Assembly (NCBI GenBank): GCA_015039465.1
Contig: MU130378.1
Span: forward strand, 748,570 to 812,569
Source: Phlegmacium glaucopus
Lineage: Eukaryota > Basidiomycota > Agaricomycetes > Agaricales > Cortinariaceae
Direction of reading: 5' to 3'
Length of the DNA: 64,000 nucleotides
The notes under the pieces were generated by a model. It saw nothing but the letters and a program-made list of their open reading frames with translations. It searched no databases and was not told the DNA's origin. The stretch's first letter is position 1. Each line of letters starts with the position of its first letter. This document shows, piece by piece, positions 45,553 to 58,100 of the stretch. The position numbers were made by a program, and so were the translations under genes.

Positions 45553-46551
45553 CATAACGATAGGACGTTTCCTGCTTGTTTAGACCGCGTTTGGCTGTAT
45601 CGGAAGATCTGGTCCAAAAGAAGTACGAGCCGACGGTCTGCCGTCCGGGATCGGATAGTTATATGTAAGCCAAAGAATTCGCCCATCACCGCCATTGACT
45701 ATGGATGGACGATTTTCATGCAATGAGTTCTGGGCTCACCATTTTCCACGAATGAAGAAATCACGTCGCCTGCCTCGTGTTCCAATTGGGGTCCACCCAT
45801 ACGCCCCACCGACCGTGCGGCGATCGAACTCGCGAAAACCAACTGTTTGGCCTCATAATGAGTTCCAATAATCAATTGATATTCTGCCTCGGTCAGTTTC
45901 ACCTCGTTCCACGGCAGGGTGTGTCATTTTCTTCCTGGTGAACCCGCGTCTTTTCAGAGTACGGTAAATTGTTATTGGTGATACGTCTACTCCACAACAA
46001 TATTTAAGTCGGTCTTGAAGCTCGGAGAGCATTATGAGGTTTCTGCTCAATACATCCCTCAAGAAACTGCCAATAATAATTGCACCAGTGTCAAACTTAG
46101 ATCAGAAAACTTGGATGCAGTTTTGAGAAAGAGAAGGTCTACTGAAGCTTCAAAGCCATTGAGGGTACGGGGGCGGCCATCAACTATTCTCTTTGCTACC
46201 ACATCCCCAGTGCGCCAGTGCAGAGAGCGAATGCGCTTGATGCTTCTGACACTAACTCCAGTGATACGGAATATCTTTTTGTAACGGTATTTCCTAACAA
46301 TGGCAAGCTTGAGCGCCAGTCTCTTGATGTCAGGAGGAATATGGCGTCGCATGGTCAGATAACGAGAAAGAAATCGCAAAATATTAAATTTACACTTGGA
46401 ACGCTACGCTACAGGTTCTGAGAAAGAAGCTCGAGCTTGCTTGACGGGTTGCCCAGTGGCAGACTGTCGGCTTGTGCTCTTTTGCACCAGATCTTCTAAT
46501 ACAGCCAAACACGGTCTAAACAAGCAGAAAATGTCGGGGCGTATCGTTATG
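45553..46551 (-). mobile_element. Degenerate Tc1/mariner (IS630)-like transposon with long inverted ends
   Basis: Both ends share about 100 bp in inverted orientation: CATAACGATA, then CTGCTTGTTTAGACCG, then TTTGGCTGTAT and AGAAGATCTGGT, and GCCGAC-GTCTGCC further in. A broken transposase on the minus strand lies between. The ends have diverged at roughly one base in seven to ten, so this is an old copy. The usual TA target duplication is not clear on the left side (TT-CATAAC) though it is present on the right (CGTTATG-TA). Confidence 0.7.
45699..46379 (-). pseudogene. Tc1-like transposase fragment, frameshifted and lacking its catalytic part
   Basis: Reading on the minus strand, the first part has a helix-turn-helix region (MRRHIPPDIKRLALKLAIVR, then ITGVSVRSIKRIRSLHWRTG and GRPRTL) as in Tc1/IS630 transposases. 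A second frame carries the second helix-turn-helix and linker (LQDRLKYCCGVDVSPITIYR, TLKRRGFTRKKMT). A third reads LIIGTHYEAKQLVFA, where the first catalytic Asp would normally follow. The frames do not join and the remainder of the DDE domain is missing, so it cannot be active. Confidence 0.7.
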
Positions 46552-46658
46552 TAAAGGAATCAGATGACACATGTCTAGTGTTATTAATAGGTATAACACA
46601 TGAAATATGGATGTGACATTTTGTGACATTATTCCCTGTTCCCTCCGTCCCAACGACC

Positions 46659-47874
46659 ATGCAGATGTTCCCTCTTGCTGATTTTTTACTTTCAAAAATT
46701 TCTTACCGTCTCCCAAGACACCTTTATACGTATGTCCAAGGTGTAACTCCTCTTTCAACGGATAAATCCGTGTTGGCGGCTCTGGCTTCATACCTCGTCA
46801 TCATCTTCTCCATTCAAGGTTTCATGAAAAATCGACAACCTCACAAACTCACCACACTCTTTCAAACTCACAACATCCTCTTGAGCTCAGGCAGTCTTCT
46901 TGTTCTTGTCCTTATGCTGGAAGAGATAGTGCCAATGTTATGGAATCATGGTCTTCATTACACCCTCTGCGCAGACAGTGCTTGGACGCCTGTAAGTTCG
47001 CATTCCTCGACGGGTCTCTTAGGTCTAATTTTCTTCCGTGCTATAGAGAATGGAATTTTACTACATGATTAATTACTACTTCAAGTTTTGGGAATTAATA
47101 GACACCGTCTTCCTTACCTTGAAAAAAAAGCCGCTGCGTATGTCTCATCTTCGCCTTCATCGTGACATCTTCTCTCACATAATTCATAGAATTTTTGCAC
47201 GTTTTTCATCACTCGGCAACTGCTTTGCTCTGTTACACACAGCTAAACGGCAAAACAAGCATAGTAAGTTCAATTTTTTTTCAGACATTTGATAGGGGCC
47301 TTTGTTGATTGGACACAGTCTTGGGCAGTGATTTCCCTCAACTTAATAGTTCATGTCATCATGTGTAAGAGACTCCGTCATCAATGATGGATCCATCTAT
47401 TAATTCCGGTCTTCACAGATTACTATTATTATGCGACAGCAGGAGGTGCTAAGTTCTGGGTATTCATATTCTCTTCAAGCATACGTTGCTTCTGATAGTC
47501 GTTTTCGCAGTGGAAGAAATACCTGACATCCTTACAAATCGCACAATTCGTGATCGATCTTGGAGTTGTTTACTTTGGCAGTTAGTCTTACATTGCCTCT
47601 TATATGCCCACATTCTTACCATTCATCGATAGCATACGAACGCATGGCAGTTAAATACTTCCCAGACACTCTACCTTATCTTGGGAACTGTGCTGGATCA
47701 GAAGCAGCTGCTTTATTTGGATGCGGACTCCTTACAAGTTATCTCGGCCTTTTCATCAACTTTTATTTCCAAACTTATAAGAAACCGGTTGGACACAAGA
47801 AGCTTACGTCGAATGGAGTTGCTAACGGACATGCCAATGGGAAGGCTAATGGAACCACGTCAGTAGCCGTCTAG
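46659..47874 (+). CDS. ELO-family fatty acid elongase (3-ketoacyl-CoA synthase)
   Basis: It condenses malonyl-CoA with long-chain acyl-CoA in the endoplasmic reticulum for very-long-chain fatty acids and sphingolipids. Exons 46659-46991, 47047-47137, 47190-47263, 47319-47364, 47419-47459, 47511-47580 and 47633-47874 give 298 residues. Landmarks in order: [20 protein letters not shown], the catalytic box [15 protein letters not shown], the [20 protein letters not shown] helix (NLxVHxxMYxYY), and [13 protein letters not shown]. Multiple hydrophobic helices surround these. The C-terminal tail is short and hydrophilic ([14 protein letters not shown]). The start ATG at 46659 gives a protein of normal length. 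Substrate chain length cannot be told. Confidence 0.94.
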
Positions 47875-48299
47875 TTCCTCATGCACGTTCGTCACTCAAA
47901 AATTGTATCACAGGCACAAGATAGATTGAGACATGCCATGGACTTAATTATGAGCTACATGCACCCATATACCCTTAGAACCTTAACATGGAACTACTAA
48001 TAATAGAAGCGTTGGATTCGCTCAACATAATTTCGAACCGGAAAAAGTGGTACTACAGAGTTGGAACGTTTCCCCTAAGAAAGTTCACTGCAAAATCATG
48101 GTATTCGTTTTCGGCCGAGTTCATAGAGGTGTCAGATTGCCTGAGTAGATACTATCCATATTCCGTTATTTTGGATTATTTATCTAACATCAGTATCGCG
48201 GGAGATTTCAAGTTTGATCAGAATCATTCTGGTAAATGAATGCAGATAACATTCCCCATTGTAACTCTCGTCCAATACTCTACTTTATCATCGTGAAAT
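47875..48299. other. Intergenic between elongase and RasGAP
   Basis: About 425 bp containing the elongase 3' end and the RasGAP promoter. I see no further feature. Confidence 0.4.
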
Positions 48300-51200
48300 A
48301 TGTCTGATTCTGGGGACTATGTATCTACTTCTTCTGAGGTTCCAAGGGAGTTGCTCGTTTCTGTTCAATTGTATATTTCCACAGCGATGGAAATCACGCT
48401 GCGAAAGGTATGTCCTATATAGATAATCTGGGGGTATGAAGTTGAACCGGCCTGCCACAGCCACGCAAGAACTTGAAATCCGATCCGAAACGAGATTCCG
48501 CAGGTGGTGAAGATAACAAGCTCCAAGGTCCGACTCAGTTATCCCTAATTCCCTTCTCAAATGAACGATCGGTTCTAAACAGAGAAGGCCAATTGGACTT
48601 GGACGTCTCTTCAGAAGGGGTTGAATGGAGCAGGTCATTGGAGACCAGCTACATGCAAACTACGGGAGGAAGGAGAACGTTCTCTTCTCAATGTTTACGT
48701 TGACGTACGATCACATTACCAACTATCAATTCCCTGGATTCAAATTTCTTTGATTTCAGGAGAGTATACTCTATCAAACAGTTTATATACATCTACTTAA
48801 TCAAACAGATATTCGTCAAGTTGATACTTCCCTCTTCTATCGAAAAGATTGCATTGGCATATTTTGCATAGCGTAAGTGCTCAAATCAAACACATTGGGT
48901 GGCTAATCAACTCTATACCAGGGGACAAAGGTGGACACCGTCTCACACAGCTGAACCTTTATATCTACAATTTCCGAGCGCTGAAACTTGTTCGACATGG
49001 CAAGCCCTTTTAATGTCGTGTGCAATACCGGAAATCTACGGTCGATGGCTCTTTCCGACTGAAGGAGGTTCGTATCGTATGTGGAGACAGGTCGAGCTCA
49101 CTATCGTCCAGGGCAAAAACCTTGGACTGACAAGATGTGACAGGAGCGCAAATGACGGGAACCGTGCTGACACCAACCTCGAAGTTGATGGTCACGACGT
49201 CGACTTGTCTTGCGAAATTCACCTGAACGACATTCTCTGCAGTCGAACGACTGTGAAGAATGGCTTTGGATCACCGGATTGGCATGAGAATTTCACTTTT
49301 CCGGGTCTGCCGCCATTTGAAAGTCTAGATATCATTGTTTGGCAAGAGAAAAAACTGTCCAAACCTTCTGTTCTCGGGCTAACGAGAATTGCACTGGGAA
49401 ATTTTCGCCGTGGTGATACCGTAGAGGGGTGGTTTCCTGTTCTTAATGGAGGCGCGATCGGCACAGAAACTCAAGTAGGAGAACTCCGTTTAAAGATCTG
49501 TGTCGATGAGTAGGTTACCTTAAGAGGCTTCACAAGCCCACCTTGAACTGACTCCCTTGTAAGGGAAATCATCTTACCTTATGCTGCCTATGAAGGGCTC
49601 ATGGAGGTAAGCCGTCTCGGCTTCAAGAGCTACAGGTCCTGTCTGACCTTTTTCCAGATGTGTAAATCTAGGAACTTTCTAGATTGGATGTCCGACCTTG
49701 AAAATAGTTTGAAGCCGAAGAGTATATCTCCTCATCTGATGTCCATCGCTATTGCAAACGATGTCATCATTGCACATGTTCAAGACTATGCTGCTCGCGA
49801 AATAGGCAATTCAACCTGTAAGAACAAACATCTGTCTATGACGCTCGCTTTCCTTACGACTCTCATTGAAGCACAACAAACATTATTTCGAGGAAACACC
49901 ACCTTAACCAAAGTAGTTGAGCTCTGTATGACTTGGTTTGGGAAGCCTTTCCTCGAAGCTAGCATTGGAAGTGTTTTGCGCAGACTCTGCGCAGAGAAAA
50001 TTGCCATCGAAGTTGATCCCATGCGGAGTGGAAAGAGCACAAAGGATGTGGAACGCAATGTTGAGCATCTCATCTATTGGTGTCAAGAATTTTGGAATCA
50101 GATTTACTCAGTACGGGCATCCTGTCCTAAGTTCGTTTGCCTTATATTTCATGTTTCAATCTCATGTAACAAACTTTTTGGAGTAGCGAACTGCGAATTG
50201 TGTTCAAGACAATTCGAAAACTGGTCGAACAACGATATCGCAACGATCCTGCCGTCACCGAACTCAACAACAAACTACGGTGGCAGAGCGTTTCTGCATT
50301 CTGTTTTTTGAGATTCATTGTACCTGCCATTCTCCATCCGCATCTGTTTGGATTATATTCAGGTACGTCATTGTGATCAAATGTATCATTATTTCATCTA
50401 AAGTCAATTAGGTCTTCCCAGCCTTCCTGTGCAAAGAAGTCTCACATTGGTTGCCAAAGTCATACAGAGCCTAGCAAACTTGAACACCGTCAGTCCAATA
50501 AATTTTTTCGTTTGGGCTCGTGGATTGATACATACGGATAGGGAGAGCAAAAAGAAACTTTCATGCGTGGTGTTCAAGACTTTCTAAAGGATAGCCTTCC
50601 TGCAATGACTGATTATATAGCTTCAGTATCCTCTCCGGTCGGCGATACACCTCTATCAAATCTTGCTTACGACGCGAATCGGCTGGAAGGTCTTGATGTT
50701 GTCAATGCTCTACGCCAGAGATCCCAGCGCATGACGGCCTTAGACAAAGAATCCATACCTATTCTTCCACATCTTCTCGATATTCCAAAACATCTAGCCA
50801 TTCTCACATCGGCGATAGTTCGTGCCTCGAAAAATCATAGCCCACGACCTCAAGCCAACGACGATGGAAGAGACTTGGCAGTTGAAGAGTTCTGTTCCAC
50901 GTGTTTTGATGTCGAAGAAGAGGCCCTTCGGCGAGTTAGCCAATTAGCAACCAAACTGGCTGAGAGCAGACGTCCTTCGGATGTGCCTGCGAACGGCGCT
51001 GTAATGGAAGAGACTCTACGTTTTCCACTGCTGACCAGCCATCGACCTTCCCGACGTCGCAAATCATTCCGCCCTTCGACAGCACCGTCGCCGTCTGAGC
51101 CAAATAGTCCCATTAGTCGTCAAATGTTTTTTGGTGACAATTCCCCTTCCCTGCACTCCTGGACCCAAATAACATCCGACGACCCCGTTTCACGGAGTCA

Positions 51201-51366
51201 GAGACATGCTCGGGCCATGCACATGAAGGCTCCATCCACCGATTCGATGCCTTTATTAGTAGCTCGTGATTTCCCTTTATCTACTACAGTCTCGGAGCCA
51301 CCCATAGATGTGGATGATCCTGGAAAAAGAAAGAAAGGCTTGCTGAGAGGTATCTGGAGACGCTGA
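48300..51366 (+). CDS. Ras GTPase-activating protein with PH-like, C2 and RasGAP domains
   Basis: It switches off a Ras- or Rsr1-type GTPase. Exons 48300-48407, 48461-48678, 48765-48872, 48922-49509, 49564-49606, 49658-50130, 50187-50362, 50412-50488 and 50542-51366 give 871 residues. A PH-like part ends with WQALLMSCAIPEIYGRW. The C2 domain follows (RQVELTIVQGKNLG, then GSPDWHENFTFPGLPPFESL). The RasGAP domain has the arginine finger in LFRGNTTLTK and the core motif FLRFIVPAILHPHLFGLYSG, followed by TLVAKVIQSLANL. The C-terminus is disordered and basic. The domain order is like Bud2/RASAL-type GAPs; the exact partner is inference. The intron ending at 48764 was chosen to keep the frame and is less certain. 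Confidence 0.88.
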
Positions 51367-51438
51367 ATGTTCTAACAGTCATAACTTATATACCGTGTTG
51401 TTTTCTATCGGACAATGATGCTTTGATGATAATAAGTA

Positions 51439-54400
51439 TTACGTTTGGGTTATCATCAGTGGCCTCTGCACTAATTTTTCTACTTCTGCTGCTACGTCCT
51501 CTGAAGTACTTCGCACAGTAAGTCGGCACAGCTATGCATGAGTCAGAACAGTCGCATAGGAATCAAGTAGAAAGCTTACCTTAGCTTCACGATTTGGTTC
51601 TAAACGCAAAAGACATCCAACCTTACCCTCAACAGACATATGGAGAACGCCGGCGGCAACGAGGTTATTTGGGTTAGGATCTATGTCTTCTAGCAAGTTC
51701 AAACGGTGTCCAGACACTACTTGACGATGCTTTGTAATGTCAAGTTGGCCTGCAGAGGTAAGCGCGACAGGGAAAACTTGCTGCGCTTCCCGTTCACCTC
51801 CGATCAATTTCCATCTCTCAAAGAAATCCGATTGACCAAGTTTGACATGTTCGAAGAACTTTGTGAGCACAATAGGCAGTCGAATGGAGACGGTTTGATG
51901 GGAGCCGGCCAAGTAGGATATAGTTAGGATAGGTGGCATCGTGAACATCTTTTTGCATTCGACTTGAAGTAATTGCTGTGTCTGACTTCTAGGGCCAATT
52001 GTGCTAGGAGGTATCTTGGAAAATGAAACAGAGAGTGCACTTGTGTCGTTAACGTGCAAAGTGGTGGTAAAGGATGTGAGAGGGGCGTCGACTTTATTGC
52101 CAAGATATATAGCCAATTGTCCGATATGACTCTGATACCGAGATTTAATGCCAACTTGGATCTGACTGTCCTCGAAAAGAACGCCTTCAGATGCATAGGT
52201 CAGCTTTTCGAACCATCGATCCACATTGGGGCCAATATTCAGGCGAGGAGTTTTATCTGAGAGAGCTGCTGAATCTGAAGGGGATGCAGACAAAAGAGGA
52301 ATCGCCGACGAGATATTCAATCCCGCCAAAGAACTCATGATTTCTTGATTCGCAGTTGTGGGGCTAGATACACTGTCGTCCTTTCCAGCAAGATCCAATG
52401 TGAGGGTCTTGCGTTTGGTGACTTCTCGGTCCATATTTGCCTCCTTCCCACCATGTACCCAAGTTCGCTTATCCCCTGTGTCGCCGTGCTTGCGATTGAG
52501 AGTGCCTAGCAGTGCACTGACGCGTGGCGGGAACGGAGGCATTTCTTCACAGATATTTTGCAAAAATTCGTCATCATCTGGCCGTGAAGCCAGTGCGTAG
52601 AACTCGCAGGCTCTCTGTTGTAACTCTGCATCCAGAACATGGCGGTAACGCTCGAATATGTTCACCAGTTGGGGTTTTATCTCTGGGAATACATTTACCC
52701 ATTTGATATAAGTGGACAGCAAGAGTGCTCGAGTGGCTGCCATACAGTATTGGGATTTTGAATGGAGGAGTTGAAATTGTTCTATAGGACTATAGCCTGG
52801 TTCATTGGCGATAAGATGGCCATATTCACCAAGAATATAGCCTTCCCAAGATATCAACACCGACAGTTGTTCTGACCCAATGAAATCTACTTACCACCAA
52901 CTTTAACGAGGCTTTCGTGCGTTGATGGGGCTTTTAAGTGTTCGAACACAGCCTTCGCAGCATATTCTTGCAAGTCTTCGGTATTTGTTACAATCTGAAC
53001 AACCCGATACCAAACCTCGTCGCCGACATGCTCTCCAGCTGCGCTGATAAGCTGAAGAATCATATCAACATACCATTTGTAGGAATTCGCGTATTTTTCT
53101 GTCAATATTGCAATTTTGAGCACCATTTCCTCTCTCAGGGCGTAATCTGCAACCCTGAGGTACCTCAGTAACTCTCCAACGATCAATTCCGAATTGTCCA
53201 CATCACACATGCTGTACAATAAATCCAAAGCACGTCGTCGAACCGATATGTCCTTGTCACGAAGGGACAAGATGATGGTGCTCTGGTGTTTCTTTATCGG
53301 CTCTAGAGATTCAGCCCTGGCTGCAAGATGAGCCATCGTATCCAGTCCCAAATATCTGACGTTGGTCTCTTTGGAGGAGATAAAACGAGCCAGCAGCACT
53401 GCAGCCGTACTGACAAGAGGGGAATTTGTGTCTAGATGAATTGCAAGTCCAATGGCCTCGAAAAGAACAGCATGCTGGGCATTATTGTGTTGGACATTGC
53501 GTGTATATTCAGCACAGTTATTCATGATGGTCTGTAACACGCTATGGAGTATTGCGTGTATTGTAGGATCCTCTAGAGACGCGTGTTAAATGATCAGCGG
53601 AAGCAAAAATATTATTATGACTGACCTGGAGGGGGGTAATACTGGAGTAGACGAAGAAGTTTTACCTGTAGCCAAGGTGATGGAACCTTATAATAAGCAT
53701 AAGTGGCAGAGTATTCGTGTCCGATGATCAGCTAGCATGGCACTATTAGAATGAATGCGTAGCATAGATTTTATGGAACTTACACGGTTCAATCGATCAA
53801 CAGCTTTTGTGTAGCACACCGCGAATGCGTCTAGATGGTCCTGCGCGAGCGCCATAACTAAACTAGTGACGCAAATCACAACACCCTAAGGATGGTTAAT
53901 CAAGAAAAGAAAAATTATTGATAAAATAGTCACCAGATCATGATCATCCATGATGGATACTATTCTAAGTGCCCATTCAGCGGCAGGGATCACCTCAGGA
54001 TGTTTGCGATAAAGTCTCAGAAGAGTTAATGCTGCCTTTTTTTTGACAAAGCTCTGCGAAGTTCTGTCAAACTCTTGAGTCGTTGGATTTTCCCCTCAAA
54101 CAGACATGGCACATACGGTGATATGAGTAAACGGTGCACATCTTCAACTAGGGCTTCAGCCATTTCACTTCCGCCGACGTTTGCTATTGCATGCAGGGCG
54201 AGACAATTATCTATGTCATTGTTGGCGTCCAGATCCTTCCGTATTGAATTGACAACAAGCCGTAGAAAATCAGAGTTCTCATGCATCAGGAGTGTAACAG
54301 CCAAATAACCCTGCACATATTGGATTGGAGAGGAAGTAACGAGAAAGGAACATATGTCACATACAATCTGCTTCTCGCTATATTTCGAGCTTGAGATAAG

Positions 54401-54778
54401 ATTGACTGCTTCCATGTGCCCAACATCTACTTTGTAGCCCAAGATATATGTAAAGATGATCTTTGCAACATATCTGTAAAACGCTTTAGAAACAGAGCAA
54501 CGCAGGACGAGATAACACATACTTTTTCTTCTGGTATCCGTCCAAATTACCGTCTAGATATCATCGCGTCAATTCATTGTCTCCAAGCAAGCATTAAGGC
54601 CGGAACCTTTGAACTTCTTTCGGATGTTGGCCATTTCCTTGTTGATCCTCTTTTCTTCCAGTTCCTTCACCCTTGCGCCTCGAATATCCGCAATGAACTA
54701 GAAAGATAATGAAAATAATTTTCAGAAATAGAATCAGTCATTCCATACCTGCGTGAGCCCACGCATATTGGTCGCCAT
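51439..54778 (-). CDS. AP-2 adaptor complex subunit alpha
   Basis: The large alpha subunit of AP-2 links clathrin, cargo and PI(4,5)P2 at the plasma membrane. It begins [10 protein letters not shown] at 54778, then [20 protein letters not shown] after the first intron, and [11 protein letters not shown], which belongs to the N-terminal PIP2-binding basic patch. The helical-repeat trunk runs from about 54.7 to 52.5 kb ([60 protein letters not shown]). After a linker, the ear domain starts near 52.2 kb ([20 protein letters not shown]) and includes [10 protein letters not shown]. The last intron (51579-51532) leads to the terminal [19 protein letters not shown]. Roughly ten exons; not all boundaries were fixed. 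The RasGAP gene ends 72 bp away on the other strand. Confidence 0.93.
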
Positions 54779-55128
54779 TTTGGAAATATGGTGTCGGGGT
54801 TAGTCTCCTAAAACAGATAATGATAATGTGATGACAATAGGTCGGGGTCACTGATATGTCCAAGTCGGCAATAATTATATCAGTGATACCGCTCTCACGT
54901 GTTCGCCAGTTAACAATCACACACAACATAATGACATTCTAAGTGAAAGGTCAACATCTGGCGATGCGTATAATCTGCGTTCCCCCCTTGGAATGCGTTC
55001 TAAGGATGGCCAAGGTCAATGAGTGGATAGTGAAATTATAATAATTTTAAAGGGTATGTCATATGTAAAATATTAAATTATAGTCAGTACTTGCAAACAT
55101 CTACAGTTTGAAAATTCCATTTGCTACA
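54779..55128. other. Intergenic between AP-2 alpha start and helicase stop
   Basis: About 350 bp containing the AP-2 alpha promoter and the helicase 3' end. I see no further feature. Confidence 0.4.
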
Positions 55129-58100
55129 TCAGACCTTCTCATATCGTAATCGACTTGGTGTCCCCGGTCTTGAGTAGAGATGATTCGGCGTTGAATAACC
55201 AGAGAGCGATCCACCAGGTAGCCGTGAATGGTGCCATAATGGAGATCCAACTGGTGTAGCCGCCCTCGAGTTTTGTCGAGATTGGCTTGCAATTCGATCC
55301 TCACTATACCGATTCAAGATATTCACAAGAACTCTTGTCATATAGTCCAATTCTCCCACTTCCTGCGATGACAATGAATAATCTCTTTTGCTGTCTTCTT
55401 CATCCCAGGATTCGGATTCAGAGTCCTCTTCGCGAGGACGAATAGGAAGAGCCTGGCCTCTGTGCATTCGGCTCATAGCAATGCCTTCGAAAACACGAAG
55501 CATACTAGCCTCCATGAATGTTTTTAGTCGTTGAATATCATCCAAGATATTGACATCGCCGACAATGGGAAGCCAATTGTCACATTCCAATCCACGCTCG
55601 ACAACGTCAACATTATGTGCACCGAACAAAATGTAGATCAACGGATCCAAGCGTGTGGTTGTTACCAAGAAGGTTGTTGCAGAGCCGCCAGCTGATTCGT
55701 TTCGACGTTTGTCTGCAAAAGCATACAATTGCCTTTCATCTGCTTGGTCTTCTTCAGTACGCTCTCGTCGCCGATGATTGACACTGGAAGGATGAATCAT
55801 AGCGTTCTGCGAGATAAAAGATAGTAGTCAGTCAAGTATATATTGAAGAAAGGAATTTTTATTAAGAACCCTGTCATTGGATGTGCGATATGTCTTTTCT
55901 CCAACACGAATGCCGAACCTGGGCTGTGAGGCGATAGCGATCAATGCCACTAGAAGCGGGAATGCATTCCTGTTCGTATCCAGCGCAGGCGGAACCCTTA
56001 GAGTTTTCATCGACCCGTCGTAACCTGAACCATCAACCTGACCACCAGCTGAGACATCAATAACGCCAACACGATAAAGACTCTGCAGCAGCTGTCCCTT
56101 GATCTTCTGGATCAACAGTAAAGTCGGTTTCGAAAGGAAATTGTCGATGCAGAATCGGTTGGCGGAATTATACTCAGCCCGCGACTGCATTTCTGACCAA
56201 GCATCGAAGGCCCGCAGAGTAGTCAACGCATCGGATCTGAAGTCTTCATGGCTCCAGGAATTCTTCTTTTGGGCTGCCTCTAATTTCAGGTGCATAGGCG
56301 ACAGGAACGGATCCCGATTCGCCAGAATTGCGGCCAATGTCAAGGCTTGGTCCAAACATTTGAAGAAACTGCCATAAAGCACCAACCGACCCAGATGAGC
56401 ATCCACTGGCAGCTGCACGAGAACCCGCCCTAGAGACGTCAGATTTTTCGCGGAATCAAGCGCGCCGACCATCTGAAGATCTTTTAAAGCGGCGGTCACC
56501 CGACTGGGATCGGGGGCCTCGATTACAGCTGCCAAGACCTCTTCCACTGAGAGGCCAGGAAAGTTTAACGCTTTTACGTGCATCACGACGTTGCTCAGAT
56601 CAACACGTTTCATCTCTACTGTTTGATATGGGTTCAGAGCATACGCGTTGGCCTGGCTCAGGATGCCATAATATTCTCCCGGCCTATGACGGCCTGCACG
56701 ACCAGCTCGTTGGTTCAGATTTGATGACCCAACCCATGCAGTAACAAGAGACGATATGCGTCGATCAGGATCGTACCGCTGTTCCTTGATCTTGGCTGTA
56801 TCGATGACATACACCACATCAGGAATAGTGATAGAAGTTTCTGCGATATTTGTCGCCAAAATAATGCGTCGCACACCCTCCGCAGGAGGCTCGAAAATCG
56901 CTTGTTGTTCAACGAGGGGGATGGTCGAATGTAGTAGGTGTATGGAATACTTTGAAGTGTTGTTGAAGAGGACAGCATGCCGTGCAGGTGGGGAAAGTAG
57001 CGCTCTTTGTGTAGCTATAATCTCATCCCATCCCGGAAGGAAGACCAAGACATGACCCTCCTGCGAAGACTGCAAAACATGGCCTATTGTGGCAGCAATG
57101 AACGGATATGGAAGCTCAAGGTCTTCATCTTTGAAATCAGTGCGCGAAACGCGAATGCCCAACGAAGTAGCAGCCACCGAACCCAACTGGTGGTGCAGAT
57201 ACTTCGCAACATTGTCCTCTCGCAAGACCCATCGAGAAGGTCCTTGCATGACCTCTGAAACATAATCTTCCAAGAAAAACTTGCCAACGGGGAAGGATCG
57301 TCCAGGAACACTGATAACTTGTGCAGGAACACCAGATTCATCCGCGAAATATTTCTGGAAAAGCGTGGGATCGATAGTAGCACTCATCAAAACGATCTTC
57401 AGTGATTGACTATTGGCCTTCTTCTGAGCTAGAATCTGTTTAAGAACCACTAGCAGCAGGTCCGTGTCGATGTCTCGTTCATGCACCTCATCCACCACAA
57501 TATGTGTGACGGCGTCCAAACTCCCACTGCGCTCATGTTCGGATAGATATGACTGGAGCTGTTTCAAAAAGACCCCCGTCGTGCAAAACGTGATAGATCC
57601 ATCGGGCTGAGGCGGTTTCGCATCAAACCTGACATGGTACCCAACAGACCTGCCTAGGGTCTCGCCGCGCTCCTTTGCCACGCGATCTGCCACGCTAATC
57701 GCAGCTAACCTACGAGGTTGCGTGCAGATTATATTACAGTTGGCGCCCTCTCCTCGATTGATATATTCATCCAAGATCATCTGTGGGATTTGCGTTGTCT
57801 TTCCAGAACCAGTAGCCGCCATACATATTGTCACGTCGTTGTTGGCAATATGGCCCAACACTTCCGTGGCTTGGGTATATACCGGTAGCGACATTCTTGC
57901 TGACCGCATACGCTCCATCTTTGGATCAGCCAAGTATGCCTTCCTCCCTTCGAGCATCCTTTGCGACTTGGTAAGTAGGTTCCGTTGGAAATAGGGTCTA
58001 TTGTATGAATTTTGGTTCTGGCTCGTGGTACCAGCTGTTAGCGTAAAGGGCTCTTGTGATGGTCGGTTTCGATACAATGACGTTTTCCGAATATCAGAAC

